Assembly: GCF_004353845.1 (NCBI RefSeq)
Contig: NZ_CP037864.1
Location: 868,001 to 932,000 of the forward strand
DNA length: 64,000 nucleotides
DNA from: Citrobacter arsenatis
GTDB taxonomy: Bacteria; Pseudomonadota; Gammaproteobacteria; Enterobacterales; Enterobacteriaceae
Direction: 5' to 3'
Shown one piece after another: positions 17,957-25,420 of this stretch. The translations under genes and the position numbers were made by a program. Numbering within the stretch: position 1 is the first letter of the stretch; every line of letters starts with the position of its first letter. The notes under the pieces were generated by a model. That model did no database searches and had not been told where the DNA came from. It saw only the letters and a program-made list of their open reading frames with translations.

Positions 17957-19558
17957 TTAACGATGACGGAATTCACGGTGTTCAGCACGACCGCTGGACA
18001 ACTGGCGAGATGGCTGGTTGCGGGCGACCTGCCTGCTTTGAGCCCCTCGCTGCTGCTGCGCCTGCCAGTTGGCGGAACGGCTGTCGTTGCCGCTCAGCGC
18101 ATTGGCGCGCGGCTGGCTGGTTCGATGCTGAAGATTGCGCTGTTGCACATTACGTTGTTGCGCCGGTTGTGTGACCCGTTTTTCCTGTCGCTGAGTAGCG
18201 GCCTGGCGATTTTCACGCTGCTGAGTGTTCGCCCGTTTCGCCGTTTGTGGCTTGGTATCGTAACCACGGTAGTTATTACGCTGGGAAATTTGCTTCAGCT
18301 GTTGGTTGGATGCCTGACGCTGGGCGTCTTTCGTGCCCGTACGCGCTGTCTGCGGGAATGTTTTCCCCGTCGATTTTTCCATCTGGCTCAGGGCTGCCTG
18401 ACGCTGGCTATCACGGTTGACCGGTCTTTGCTGTGTTGAGCTTAAACCTGTAGCCGTGTTAGTGGAGTGGAAGCGGTTATTGAGCTGGTTATTAGGGTAC
18501 GGCACGCCCTCGCGATAGGCTGGGTTATGCTGCCAGGTACGGTTGGCGTCTGTCAGTCGTTGGCCACTGATTTTATTGAAGTTATCAACGTTGATATTGA
18601 TGTTGTTATCACCGTTGCGGTTATAACCACCATGGTTATCCCAGTCATCGTTATGATGGTGATCCCAATCATCGTCATCATCCCAGTCGATGTTGCTGAA
18701 GATGGCATAGGTTGTGGCGACGCCGAGGCTGAAGCCCAAACCGTTAACGAAGCTGTTGCCAAACTGCTCACCGGGTGTTGGCGGCAGATAGGTTGGCGGA
18801 TAGGCGGTGTTCGGCCAGGTACCGTAAACCGTATTCGGGTTATAGGTGGGAACGTACACTACCTGCGGATCGGCGGATTCAATTTTGATTACCGTTGGGC
18901 TTGTCGAGGCAGTCGTAGTGGTTGAACTGGTCGTCGACTCGCTGGTGACGGTTTTAGCCGGTGCTGCTTTTGTCACAGTAGTGACGGTCTGCTGCGGTGT
19001 CGATTGTAACGCACCGGTCTGTTGTGCCAGCGCCCGCAGACGTTGTACGGAATCCATAACATCTTTCGGTTGGGCAAGGAAAGCATCGCCCAGGCTTTGT
19101 ACCCACGGCGGGTTTTCCCCCATCAGCGACATCAGTTGCGGGAACGCGACCAGCGATTTCACGCTGGGATCCCAGGGTTGGCTGGCAACAGCCTGAATAG
19201 CGGCATCACCCTGCATTTTGGGGTTGTCTTTTGACCACTGCGCGGCCTGGATGACGTTGGCAGGATAGGTTGAGGCCATCAAAATTTGCGACAGCAGAGA
19301 ATCCGGATAAAGCGCGATAGGCGCAACCCACTGATCGATTTGTGCCGCCGTGTACGTAGGTGCGGCAGCGGGTACTGGTTGGTCGGCCGGGGCAGGGGAC
19401 GCTACGGGAGCGGGAGCCGGTGCTGACGGTTGTTGTGCGACGGGAGCGGGAGCAGCAGGCTCCGTTGCGCGACTTTTAACGAACATCACGCCAGAGGCGG
19501 CAAACAGCCCGGCACTGCACAAAAGGACAAGCAGATGTGGCTTAAGGGGCAACTTCAT
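17957..19558 (-). CDS. yacH: YacH-like DUF3300 protein with low-complexity C-terminus
   Basis: A 533-residue exported or membrane-anchored protein. ATG at 19558 follows GGAG; the N-terminal hydrophobic segment PHLLVLLCSAGLFAASGVMF acts as a signal or anchor. It has a Pro/Ala linker (about 35-75), then the DUF3300 domain (IDQWVAPIALYPDSLLSQILMASTYP, to about 250), then an Asp/His/Asn-rich patch with a run of Asp and HHH around 305-335. A long Gln/Arg-rich tail ends the protein. The acidic/His patch could bind metal. The function is unknown. It leads a two-gene operon with the DUF2950 gene. Confidence 0.86.
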   Translation of the reverse strand: MKLPLKPHLLVLLCSAGLFAASGVMFVKSRATEPAAPAPVAQQPSAPAPAPVASPAPADQPVPAAAPTYTAAQIDQWVAPIALYPDSLLSQILMASTYPANVIQAAQWSKDNPKMQGDAAIQAVASQPWDPSVKSLVAFPQLMSLMGENPPWVQSLGDAFLAQPKDVMDSVQRLRALAQQTGALQSTPQQTVTTVTKAAPAKTVTSESTTSSTTTTASTSPTVIKIESADPQVVYVPTYNPNTVYGTWPNTAYPPTYLPPTPGEQFGNSFVNGLGFSLGVATTYAIFSNIDWDDDDDWDHHHNDDWDNHGGYNRNGDNNININVDNFNKISGQRLTDANRTWQHNPAYREGVPYPNNQLNNRFHSTNTATGLSSTQQRPVNRDSQRQAALSQMEKSTGKTFPQTARTGTKDAQRQASNQQLKQISQRNNYRGYDTKPQTAKRANTQQRENRQAATQRQEKRVTQPAQQRNVQQRNLQHRTSQPRANALSGNDSRSANWQAQQQRGAQSRQVARNQPSRQLSSGRAEHREFRHR

Positions 19559-20006
19559 AAAATGACTCCAACGAGACAAGCGCTGTGCCGTGAGGCGTTC
19601 CTGTTGCCGCGAGTATTATTCACCCGTGTTAGACAGTTTTGACTTTTATTGGGGATTCACCCGGTAGGTCCGGAAAAAGAGTGTGAAGATTTATTACACA
19701 ATTATATCTGATGGCTGAAAAATCGTTGGAAAATTCAGCATCTCGCGCTTGAAAATCAACCGTTTCAGGGTGGTTTTAGGTAGCCTGAATTGCGTCCCGC
19801 CTTGCCGCTACACCATTCTTAACGATTCAGCCAATTTTTTATGTTGCTTTTTTGTAAACGGATTAACACTTAATGAAAATCCTGTTATTGTGCCTTATGC
19901 GGTACCGGGCATTTACCCTACTAACTACTGTCTCACAGGAGCGTGAAGAGAATCGCCCATCTACAAAAGCGCCGCATTATGACAATGAGAGCGAGGAGAT
20001 ATCGTC
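19559..20006. other. 448-base gap between divergent yacH and acnB
   Basis: This holds the promoters of yacH (leftward) and acnB (rightward). No coding ORF, repeat or stem-loop stands out. The ribosome site GAGGAGAT at 19994-20001 precedes the GTG start of acnB. I could not place the promoters with confidence. Confidence 0.6.
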
Positions 20007-22604
20007 GTGCTAGAAGAATACCGTAAGCACGTAGCTGAGCGTGCTGCCCAGGGGATTGTGCCAAAACCTTTAGACGCAACCCAAATGGCCGCACTTGTCG
20101 AGCTGCTGAAGACCCCGCCTGTGGGCGAAGAAGAATTCCTGTTAGACCTGTTGATCAACCGTGTTCCTCCTGGCGTAGATGAAGCCGCTTATGTTAAAGC
20201 TGGTTTTCTCGCTGCCGTCGCGAAAGGCGACACCACCTCCCCGCTGGTTACGCCAGAAAAAGCCATTGAACTGCTGGGCACCATGCAGGGTGGTTACAAC
20301 ATTCATCCGCTGATCGACGCGCTGGACGATGCAAAACTGGCGCCGATTGCCGCCAAAGCGCTCTCTTCAACGCTGTTGATGTTCGATAACTTCTACGATG
20401 TAGAAGAAAAAGCCAAAGCGGGCAACGAATATGCGAAACAGGTAATGCAGTCCTGGGCTGATGCCGAATGGTTCCTGAACCGTCCTGCTCTGGCTGAAAA
20501 AATCACCGTTACCGTGTTTAAAGTGACCGGTGAAACCAACACCGATGACCTCTCTCCGGCACCGGACGCATGGTCTCGCCCGGATATTCCTCTGCACGCG
20601 CTGGCGATGCTGAAAAACGCCCGTGAAGGTATCGAACCGGATCAACCGGGCGTGGTTGGCCCGATCAAACAGATCGAAGAACTGCAGAAAAAAGGTTATC
20701 CGCTGGCTTATGTGGGTGACGTTGTCGGTACCGGTTCTTCGCGTAAATCCGCAACCAACTCCGTACTGTGGTTCATGGGTGACGACATTCCGCATGTGCC
20801 GAACAAGCGCGGCGGCGGTCTGTGCCTGGGCGGCAAAATTGCACCTATCTTCTTCAACACCATGGAAGATGCTGGCGCACTGCCAATTGAAGTGGACGTG
20901 TCGAATATGAACATGGGTGACGTGATTGACGTTTACCCGTTCAAAGGCGAAGTACGCAACCACGAAACCGGTGAACTACTGGCAAGCTTTGAGCTGAAAA
21001 CCGACGTGCTGATCGACGAAGTGCGCGCCGGTGGCCGTATTCCGCTGATCATCGGTCGTGGCCTGACTACCAAAGCACGCGAAGCGCTGGGTCTGCCGCA
21101 TTCAGATGTCTTCCGTCAGGCGAAAGACGTGGCGGAAAGCAGCCGTGGCTTCTCTCTGGCACAGAAAATGGTCGGCCGCGCCTGTGGCGTGAAAGGTATC
21201 CGTCCGGGCGCGTACTGCGAGCCGAAGATGACCTCCGTAGGTTCTCAGGATACCACCGGCCCAATGACCCGTGACGAACTGAAAGACCTGGCGTGCCTGG
21301 GCTTCTCTTCTGACCTGGTAATGCAGTCCTTCTGTCACACAGCCGCGTATCCGAAGCCGGTTGACGTGACCACGCACCACACGCTGCCAGACTTCATTAT
21401 GAACCGTGGCGGCGTGTCGCTGCGTCCGGGCGATGGCGTTATTCACTCCTGGCTGAACCGTATGCTGCTGCCAGATACCGTGGGTACCGGCGGTGACTCC
21501 CATACCCGTTTCCCAATAGGTATCTCCTTCCCGGCGGGTTCCGGTCTGGTGGCGTTTGCCGCAGCGACCGGCGTGATGCCGCTGGATATGCCAGAATCCG
21601 TGCTGGTGCGCTTCAAAGGCAAAATGCAGCCGGGTATCACTCTGCGTGACCTGGTTCATGCGATCCCGCTGTACGCGATTCGCCAGGGCCTGCTGACCGT
21701 TGAGAAGAAAGGCAAGAAAAACATCTTCTCTGGCCGCATCCTGGAAATCGAAGGTCTGCCTGATCTCAAAGTTGAGCAGGCGTTCGAGCTGACCGATGCC
21801 TCCGCAGAGCGTTCCGCTGCGGGCTGTACCATCAAGCTGAATAAAGAGCCAATCGTTGAGTACCTGACCTCCAACATCGTTCTGCTGAAGTGGATGATCG
21901 CCGAAGGTTACGGCGACCGTCGTACGCTGGAACGTCGTGTTCAGGGCATGGAAAAATGGCTGGCGGATCCGCAACTGCTGGAAGCGGATGCTGACGCAGA
22001 ATACGCGGCGGTGATCGACATCGATCTGGCTGACATTAAAGAGCCAATTCTTTGTGCGCCAAACGATCCGGACGATGCGCGTCTGCTGTCTGACGTGCAG
22101 GGCGAGAAGATCGACGAAGTGTTCATCGGCTCTTGCATGACCAACATCGGCCACTTCCGTGCGGCTGGTAAGCTGCTGGACAACCACAAAGGCCAACTGC
22201 CAACCCGCCTGTGGGTGGCTCCGCCAACCCGTATGGACGCCGCTCAGCTGACCGAAGAGGGCTATTACAGCGTATTTGGTAAGAGCGGTGCGCGCATCGA
22301 GATCCCTGGCTGCTCCCTGTGCATGGGTAACCAGGCGCGCGTAGCTGACGGTGCGACGGTCGTTTCGACCTCAACCCGTAACTTCCCGAACCGTTTAGGT
22401 ACCGGCGCGAACGTCTTCCTGGCTTCCGCTGAGCTGGCGGCAGTTTCGGCGCTGATCGGTAAGCTGCCAACCCCGGAAGAGTATCAGACCTTCGTGGCTC
22501 AGGTGGATAAGACGGCGGTGGATACTTACCGTTACCTGAACTTCGACCAGCTCTCTCAGTACACCGAGAAAGCGGACGGCGTGATTTTCCAGACCGCAGT
22601 GTAA
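20007..22604 (+). CDS. acnB: AcnB, aconitate hydratase B
   Basis: The main TCA-cycle aconitase interconverts citrate and isocitrate through cis-aconitate, and can also act on 2-methyl-cis-aconitate. It has 865 residues as in E. coli, with a GTG start at 20007 preceded by GAGGAGAT. The domain order is the AcnB one: a HEAT-like N-terminal domain, a swivel domain, then the catalytic domains. Fe-S ligands are the Cys in FIGSCMTNIGHF and the CxxC in PGCSLCMGNQAR. The apo form is an mRNA-binding protein in E. coli. A strong terminator follows. Confidence 0.98.
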   Translation: MLEEYRKHVAERAAQGIVPKPLDATQMAALVELLKTPPVGEEEFLLDLLINRVPPGVDEAAYVKAGFLAAVAKGDTTSPLVTPEKAIELLGTMQGGYNIHPLIDALDDAKLAPIAAKALSSTLLMFDNFYDVEEKAKAGNEYAKQVMQSWADAEWFLNRPALAEKITVTVFKVTGETNTDDLSPAPDAWSRPDIPLHALAMLKNAREGIEPDQPGVVGPIKQIEELQKKGYPLAYVGDVVGTGSSRKSATNSVLWFMGDDIPHVPNKRGGGLCLGGKIAPIFFNTMEDAGALPIEVDVSNMNMGDVIDVYPFKGEVRNHETGELLASFELKTDVLIDEVRAGGRIPLIIGRGLTTKAREALGLPHSDVFRQAKDVAESSRGFSLAQKMVGRACGVKGIRPGAYCEPKMTSVGSQDTTGPMTRDELKDLACLGFSSDLVMQSFCHTAAYPKPVDVTTHHTLPDFIMNRGGVSLRPGDGVIHSWLNRMLLPDTVGTGGDSHTRFPIGISFPAGSGLVAFAAATGVMPLDMPESVLVRFKGKMQPGITLRDLVHAIPLYAIRQGLLTVEKKGKKNIFSGRILEIEGLPDLKVEQAFELTDASAERSAAGCTIKLNKEPIVEYLTSNIVLLKWMIAEGYGDRRTLERRVQGMEKWLADPQLLEADADAEYAAVIDIDLADIKEPILCAPNDPDDARLLSDVQGEKIDEVFIGSCMTNIGHFRAAGKLLDNHKGQLPTRLWVAPPTRMDAAQLTEEGYYSVFGKSGARIEIPGCSLCMGNQARVADGATVVSTSTRNFPNRLGTGANVFLASAELAAVSALIGKLPTPEEYQTFVAQVDKTAVDTYRYLNFDQLSQYTEKADGVIFQTAV

Positions 22605-22636
22605 TGCGTTAACGCGTTTTGTGTAAAAACGCATCA

Positions 22637-22670
22637 ATGCCCGGAGAAGTCTGCTTCTCCGGGCATTTTT
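22637..22670 (+). terminator. Terminator of acnB
   Basis: A 12-bp stem, TGCCCGGAGAAG with CTTCTCCGGGCA (22638-22649 with 22654-22665), has loop TCTG and is followed by five T residues. Confidence 0.95.
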
Positions 22671-22778
22671 ATTTCTGATCCTTATACCCGCTACGCTTTT
22701 TTTCTGCCGCGCTGCTGCGATAATTACAGCAAGGCGCAATGCGGTATTGGCGCATTGCCGGGAGCAGAGGAAGACATT

Positions 22779-23141
22779 ATGGATTACGAATTTCTGCGCG
22801 ATATTACCGGAGTGGTAAAAGTGCGTATGTCCATGGGCCACGAGGTGGTGGGGCACTGGTTTAACGAAGAAGTGAAAGAGAACCTGGCCTTACTTGATGA
22901 AGTGGAACAGGCGGCGCGTGCGGTGAAGGGCAGTGAGCGCTCCTGGCAGCGAGCAGGGCATGAATACACGCTCTGGCTGGATGGCGAAGAAGTGATGGTA
23001 CGTGCCAATCAGTTGGAGTTCTCTGGAGATGAAATGGAAGAGGGAATGAACTACTACGACGAAGAGAGCTTTTCACTTTGCGGCGTAGAGGATTTTCTTC
23101 AGGTCGTGGCCGCATATCGTGAATTTGTACAGCAGCGTTAA
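22779..23141 (+). CDS. yacL: YacL, UPF0231 family protein
   Basis: A 120-residue acidic cytoplasmic protein, nearly identical to E. coli YacL (MDYEFLRDITGVVKVRMSMGHEVVGHW). ATG at 22779 gives the conserved start; the in-frame extension upstream is not conserved. The family has no established function. There is no signal peptide and no membrane segment. In E. coli speD-speE-yacC follow it on the opposite strand; here only yacC remains. Confidence 0.93.
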   Translation: MDYEFLRDITGVVKVRMSMGHEVVGHWFNEEVKENLALLDEVEQAARAVKGSERSWQRAGHEYTLWLDGEEVMVRANQLEFSGDEMEEGMNYYDEESFSLCGVEDFLQVVAAYREFVQQR

Positions 23142-23156
23142 TTCACACTCGCCCCT

Positions 23157-23186
23157 GCCGGGTGGCTTTGTGCTTACCCGGCCTGG
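23157..23186. repeat. REP-like element between yacL and yacC
   Basis: GCCGGGTGGCTTTG, then TTACCCGGCCTGG, form an imperfect REP. It occupies the 57-base gap between the convergent ends of yacL and yacC, where E. coli carries speE and speD. Confidence 0.75.
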
Positions 23187-23198
23187 CACAACGATGCT

Positions 23199-23546
23199 TT
23201 ATTTAACGTAGGCCAACAGGCTAAGGGAGTCACGCGCCAGCGCTTTGCATTTCTTTGCCGTAGGGATGCCGATACCGCTGAGATCGCGGTAGCTGTCTTC
23301 ACCCAGCGCTTTCATATTGAAGGTGTCGTAATTACTCAGGTCCCACTGGTTTTGCTGGGCAAAAAACACCAGTGCGCGACGAATCTGCCCGTTAGGCAAA
23401 TTCTGGTATCCACAGTCATTTTTCAGAAAAACAAAAACTGCCGTTAAATCGGCCATATCTTCGGCTTCGGACTCACTAAGTGCGTAGCTATTTGCACATA
23501 CGGCCATCAGGCTGCCGAACAAAACTGTTCTGAAAAACGTCTTCAT
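23199..23546 (-). CDS. yacC: YacC, exported PulS/OutS-like small protein
   Basis: A 115-residue secreted protein with a signal peptide MKTFFRTVLFGSLMAVCANSYA. It is almost identical to E. coli YacC. ATG at 23546 is chosen because the upstream in-frame extension is not conserved and precedes no signal peptide. Databases relate YacC to PulS/OutS pilotins of type II secretion, but its function is undetermined. In E. coli it is the first gene of yacC-speE-speD; here the spermidine synthesis genes are missing downstream. Confidence 0.93.
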   Translation of the reverse strand: MKTFFRTVLFGSLMAVCANSYALSESEAEDMADLTAVFVFLKNDCGYQNLPNGQIRRALVFFAQQNQWDLSNYDTFNMKALGEDSYRDLSGIGIPTAKKCKALARDSLSLLAYVK

Positions 23547-23625
23547 TGCTTCTACCACTGCATCACGGAATTTAAACGTTAGCATACTGCGAGCGAAGCG
23601 ACGACCTTTATTATTAGCCGTTCAC

Positions 23626-23656
23626 TTGACCTTCCCGTAAGGGGAAGGCTTATGCT
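23626..23656 (+). promoter_or_regulatory. CueR-activated cueO promoter
   Basis: The -35 TTGACC (23626-23631) and -10 TATGCT (23651-23656) are separated by 19 bases, the long spacer typical of MerR-family promoters. The spacer holds the dyad CCTTCC-CGTAAG-GGGAAGG, matching the CueR operators of E. coli copA and cueO. Cu(I)- or Ag(I)-bound CueR should activate it. Confidence 0.92.
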
Positions 23657-23699
23657 TAAAAGATAGCCTGCTTAAGCTGCTGAATATAAGGAAGTGATT

Positions 23700-25316
23700 A
23701 TGCAACGTCGTGACTTTTTAAAGTACTCCGTGGCGCTGGGCGTCGCGTCAGCGTTACCTCTGTGGAGCCGGAGCGTATTCGCCGCAGACCGTCCCGCGTT
23801 ACCCATTCCAGACCTGTTAACCGCAGATGCCTCAAACCGTATGCAACTGGTCGTGCAAGCCGGACAGTCGAGCTTTGCAGGTAAAACCGCTACCACATGG
23901 GGATATAACGGCAATTTGCTCGGGCCGGCGGTCAAGCTGAGCAAAGGGCAAGCGGTGACGGTGGATATCCACAACCAACTTGCCGAAGAGACGACGTTGC
24001 ACTGGCACGGGCTGGAAATCCCTGGTGAGGTCGACGGTGGGCCGCAAGGCATTATCCCGGCGGGCGGGAAACGTTCAGTAACCTTCACGCCGGATCAGCG
24101 CGCGGCGACCTGCTGGTTCCACCCGCATCAGCATGGGAAGACCGGTCGCCAGGTGGCAATGGGCCTGGCCGGACTGGTACTGATTGAAGATGAAGAGATT
24201 CGCAAGCTGCTGCTGCCTAAGCAGTGGGGCATTGATGATGTGCCGGTGATTATTCAGGATAAACAGTTCTCTGCTGATGGTCAGATTAACTATCAACTGG
24301 ACATGATGACCGCTGCCGTCGGCTGGTTTGGCGATACGCTGCTGACCAACGGGGCGATTTATCCTCAGCATGCCGCCCCGCGCGGCTGGTTGCGCCTGCG
24401 TCTGTTGAATGGTTGTAATGCTCGCTCACTGAATATTGCGGCCAGCGACAATCGTCCTTTGTACGTCATTGCCAGCGATGGCGGGCTGTTGGCGGAGCCG
24501 GTAAAAGTCACCGAACTCCCTATGCTGATGGGCGAACGCTTTGAAGTGCTGGTGGATGTGAGCGACGGTAAGGCTTTCGATCTGATCACTCTGCCTGTCA
24601 GCCAGATGGGCATGGCGATTGCGCCATTTGATAAGCCGCACCCGGTGATGCGCGTTCAGCCGTTGCTGATTACCGCTTCCGGCACGCTGCCGGATACGCT
24701 GACGTCTATGCCCGCGCTGCCATCGCTTGAGGGGCTGACGGTGCGCAAACTGCAGCTGTCTATGGATCCGATGCTCGACATGATGGGCATGCAAATGCTG
24801 ATGAAGAAGTACGGCGCTCAGGCTATGGCGGGTATGGATCATGGGAAGATGATGGGCCATATGAATAATGACAATATGGGCCACGGAAACATGAATCATG
24901 GCAATATGAACCACGGTGAGATGGGGAATATGCAGCATGGCGACATGGGCAACATGAAGCATGGAACATTCGATTTCCATAACGCCAACCGAATTAATGG
25001 TCAGGCGTTTGATATGAATAAACCGATGTTTGCCGCGACGAAAGGCCAGCATGAACGCTGGGTGATTTCCGGTCAGGGTGACATGATGCTGCATCCGTTC
25101 CACATTCACGGCACGCAGTTCCGTATTCTGTCTGAAAATGGCAAAGTGCCAGCCGCACACCGTGCGGGATGGAAAGACACGGTGCGGGTAGAAGGCGGCG
25201 TGAGCGAGGTGCTGGTGAAGTTTGACCACGATGCGCCAAAAGAGCATGCCTATATGGCGCACTGCCATCTGTTAGAGCATGAAGACACCGGGATGATGCT
25301 CGGTTTTACCGTCTAA
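23700..25316 (+). CDS. cueO: CueO, periplasmic multicopper oxidase (cuprous oxidase)
   Basis: It oxidises Cu(I) to less toxic Cu(II) in the periplasm. The Tat signal MQRRDFLKYS starts at 23700 after AAGGAAG; the GTG at 23694 overlaps that site. Copper ligands are HWHG (H101, H103), HPHQHG (H141, H143), HPFHIHG and HCHLLEH with a downstream Met. The product is 538 residues against 516 in E. coli. The surplus lies in the Met/His-rich segment at about residues 355-423, which contains repeated NMNHG-like units. A CueR-type promoter drives it. Confidence 0.97.
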   Translation: MQRRDFLKYSVALGVASALPLWSRSVFAADRPALPIPDLLTADASNRMQLVVQAGQSSFAGKTATTWGYNGNLLGPAVKLSKGQAVTVDIHNQLAEETTLHWHGLEIPGEVDGGPQGIIPAGGKRSVTFTPDQRAATCWFHPHQHGKTGRQVAMGLAGLVLIEDEEIRKLLLPKQWGIDDVPVIIQDKQFSADGQINYQLDMMTAAVGWFGDTLLTNGAIYPQHAAPRGWLRLRLLNGCNARSLNIAASDNRPLYVIASDGGLLAEPVKVTELPMLMGERFEVLVDVSDGKAFDLITLPVSQMGMAIAPFDKPHPVMRVQPLLITASGTLPDTLTSMPALPSLEGLTVRKLQLSMDPMLDMMGMQMLMKKYGAQAMAGMDHGKMMGHMNNDNMGHGNMNHGNMNHGEMGNMQHGDMGNMKHGTFDFHNANRINGQAFDMNKPMFAATKGQHERWVISGQGDMMLHPFHIHGTQFRILSENGKVPAAHRAGWKDTVRVEGGVSEVLVKFDHDAPKEHAYMAHCHLLEHEDTGMMLGFTV

Positions 25317-25321
25317 AAAAA

Positions 25322-25412
25322 GTCGGATGGTGGTTTCATCTTATCCGGCCTACAGAATCAGGAGATGCGGTATCTCTTTGTAGGCCGGATAAGGCGGGAG
25401 CCGCCATCCGGC
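25322..25412. repeat. BIME between cueO and gcd
   Basis: Two inverted REPs, a degenerate one at 25322-25353 (GTCGGATGGTGG, then TTATCCGGCCTAC) and a consensus one at 25380-25412 (GTAGGCCGGATAAGGCG, then CCGCCATCCGGC), fill the gap between the convergent genes cueO and gcd. Confidence 0.9.
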
Positions 25413-25420
25413 ACATCTCG

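Noticed and set aside
19979..20026. A 15-codon Arg-rich ORF (ATG at 19979) overlapping the acnB start
   Set aside because: It has no ribosome site of its own and arises from reading the acnB leader in another frame; no evidence of conservation.
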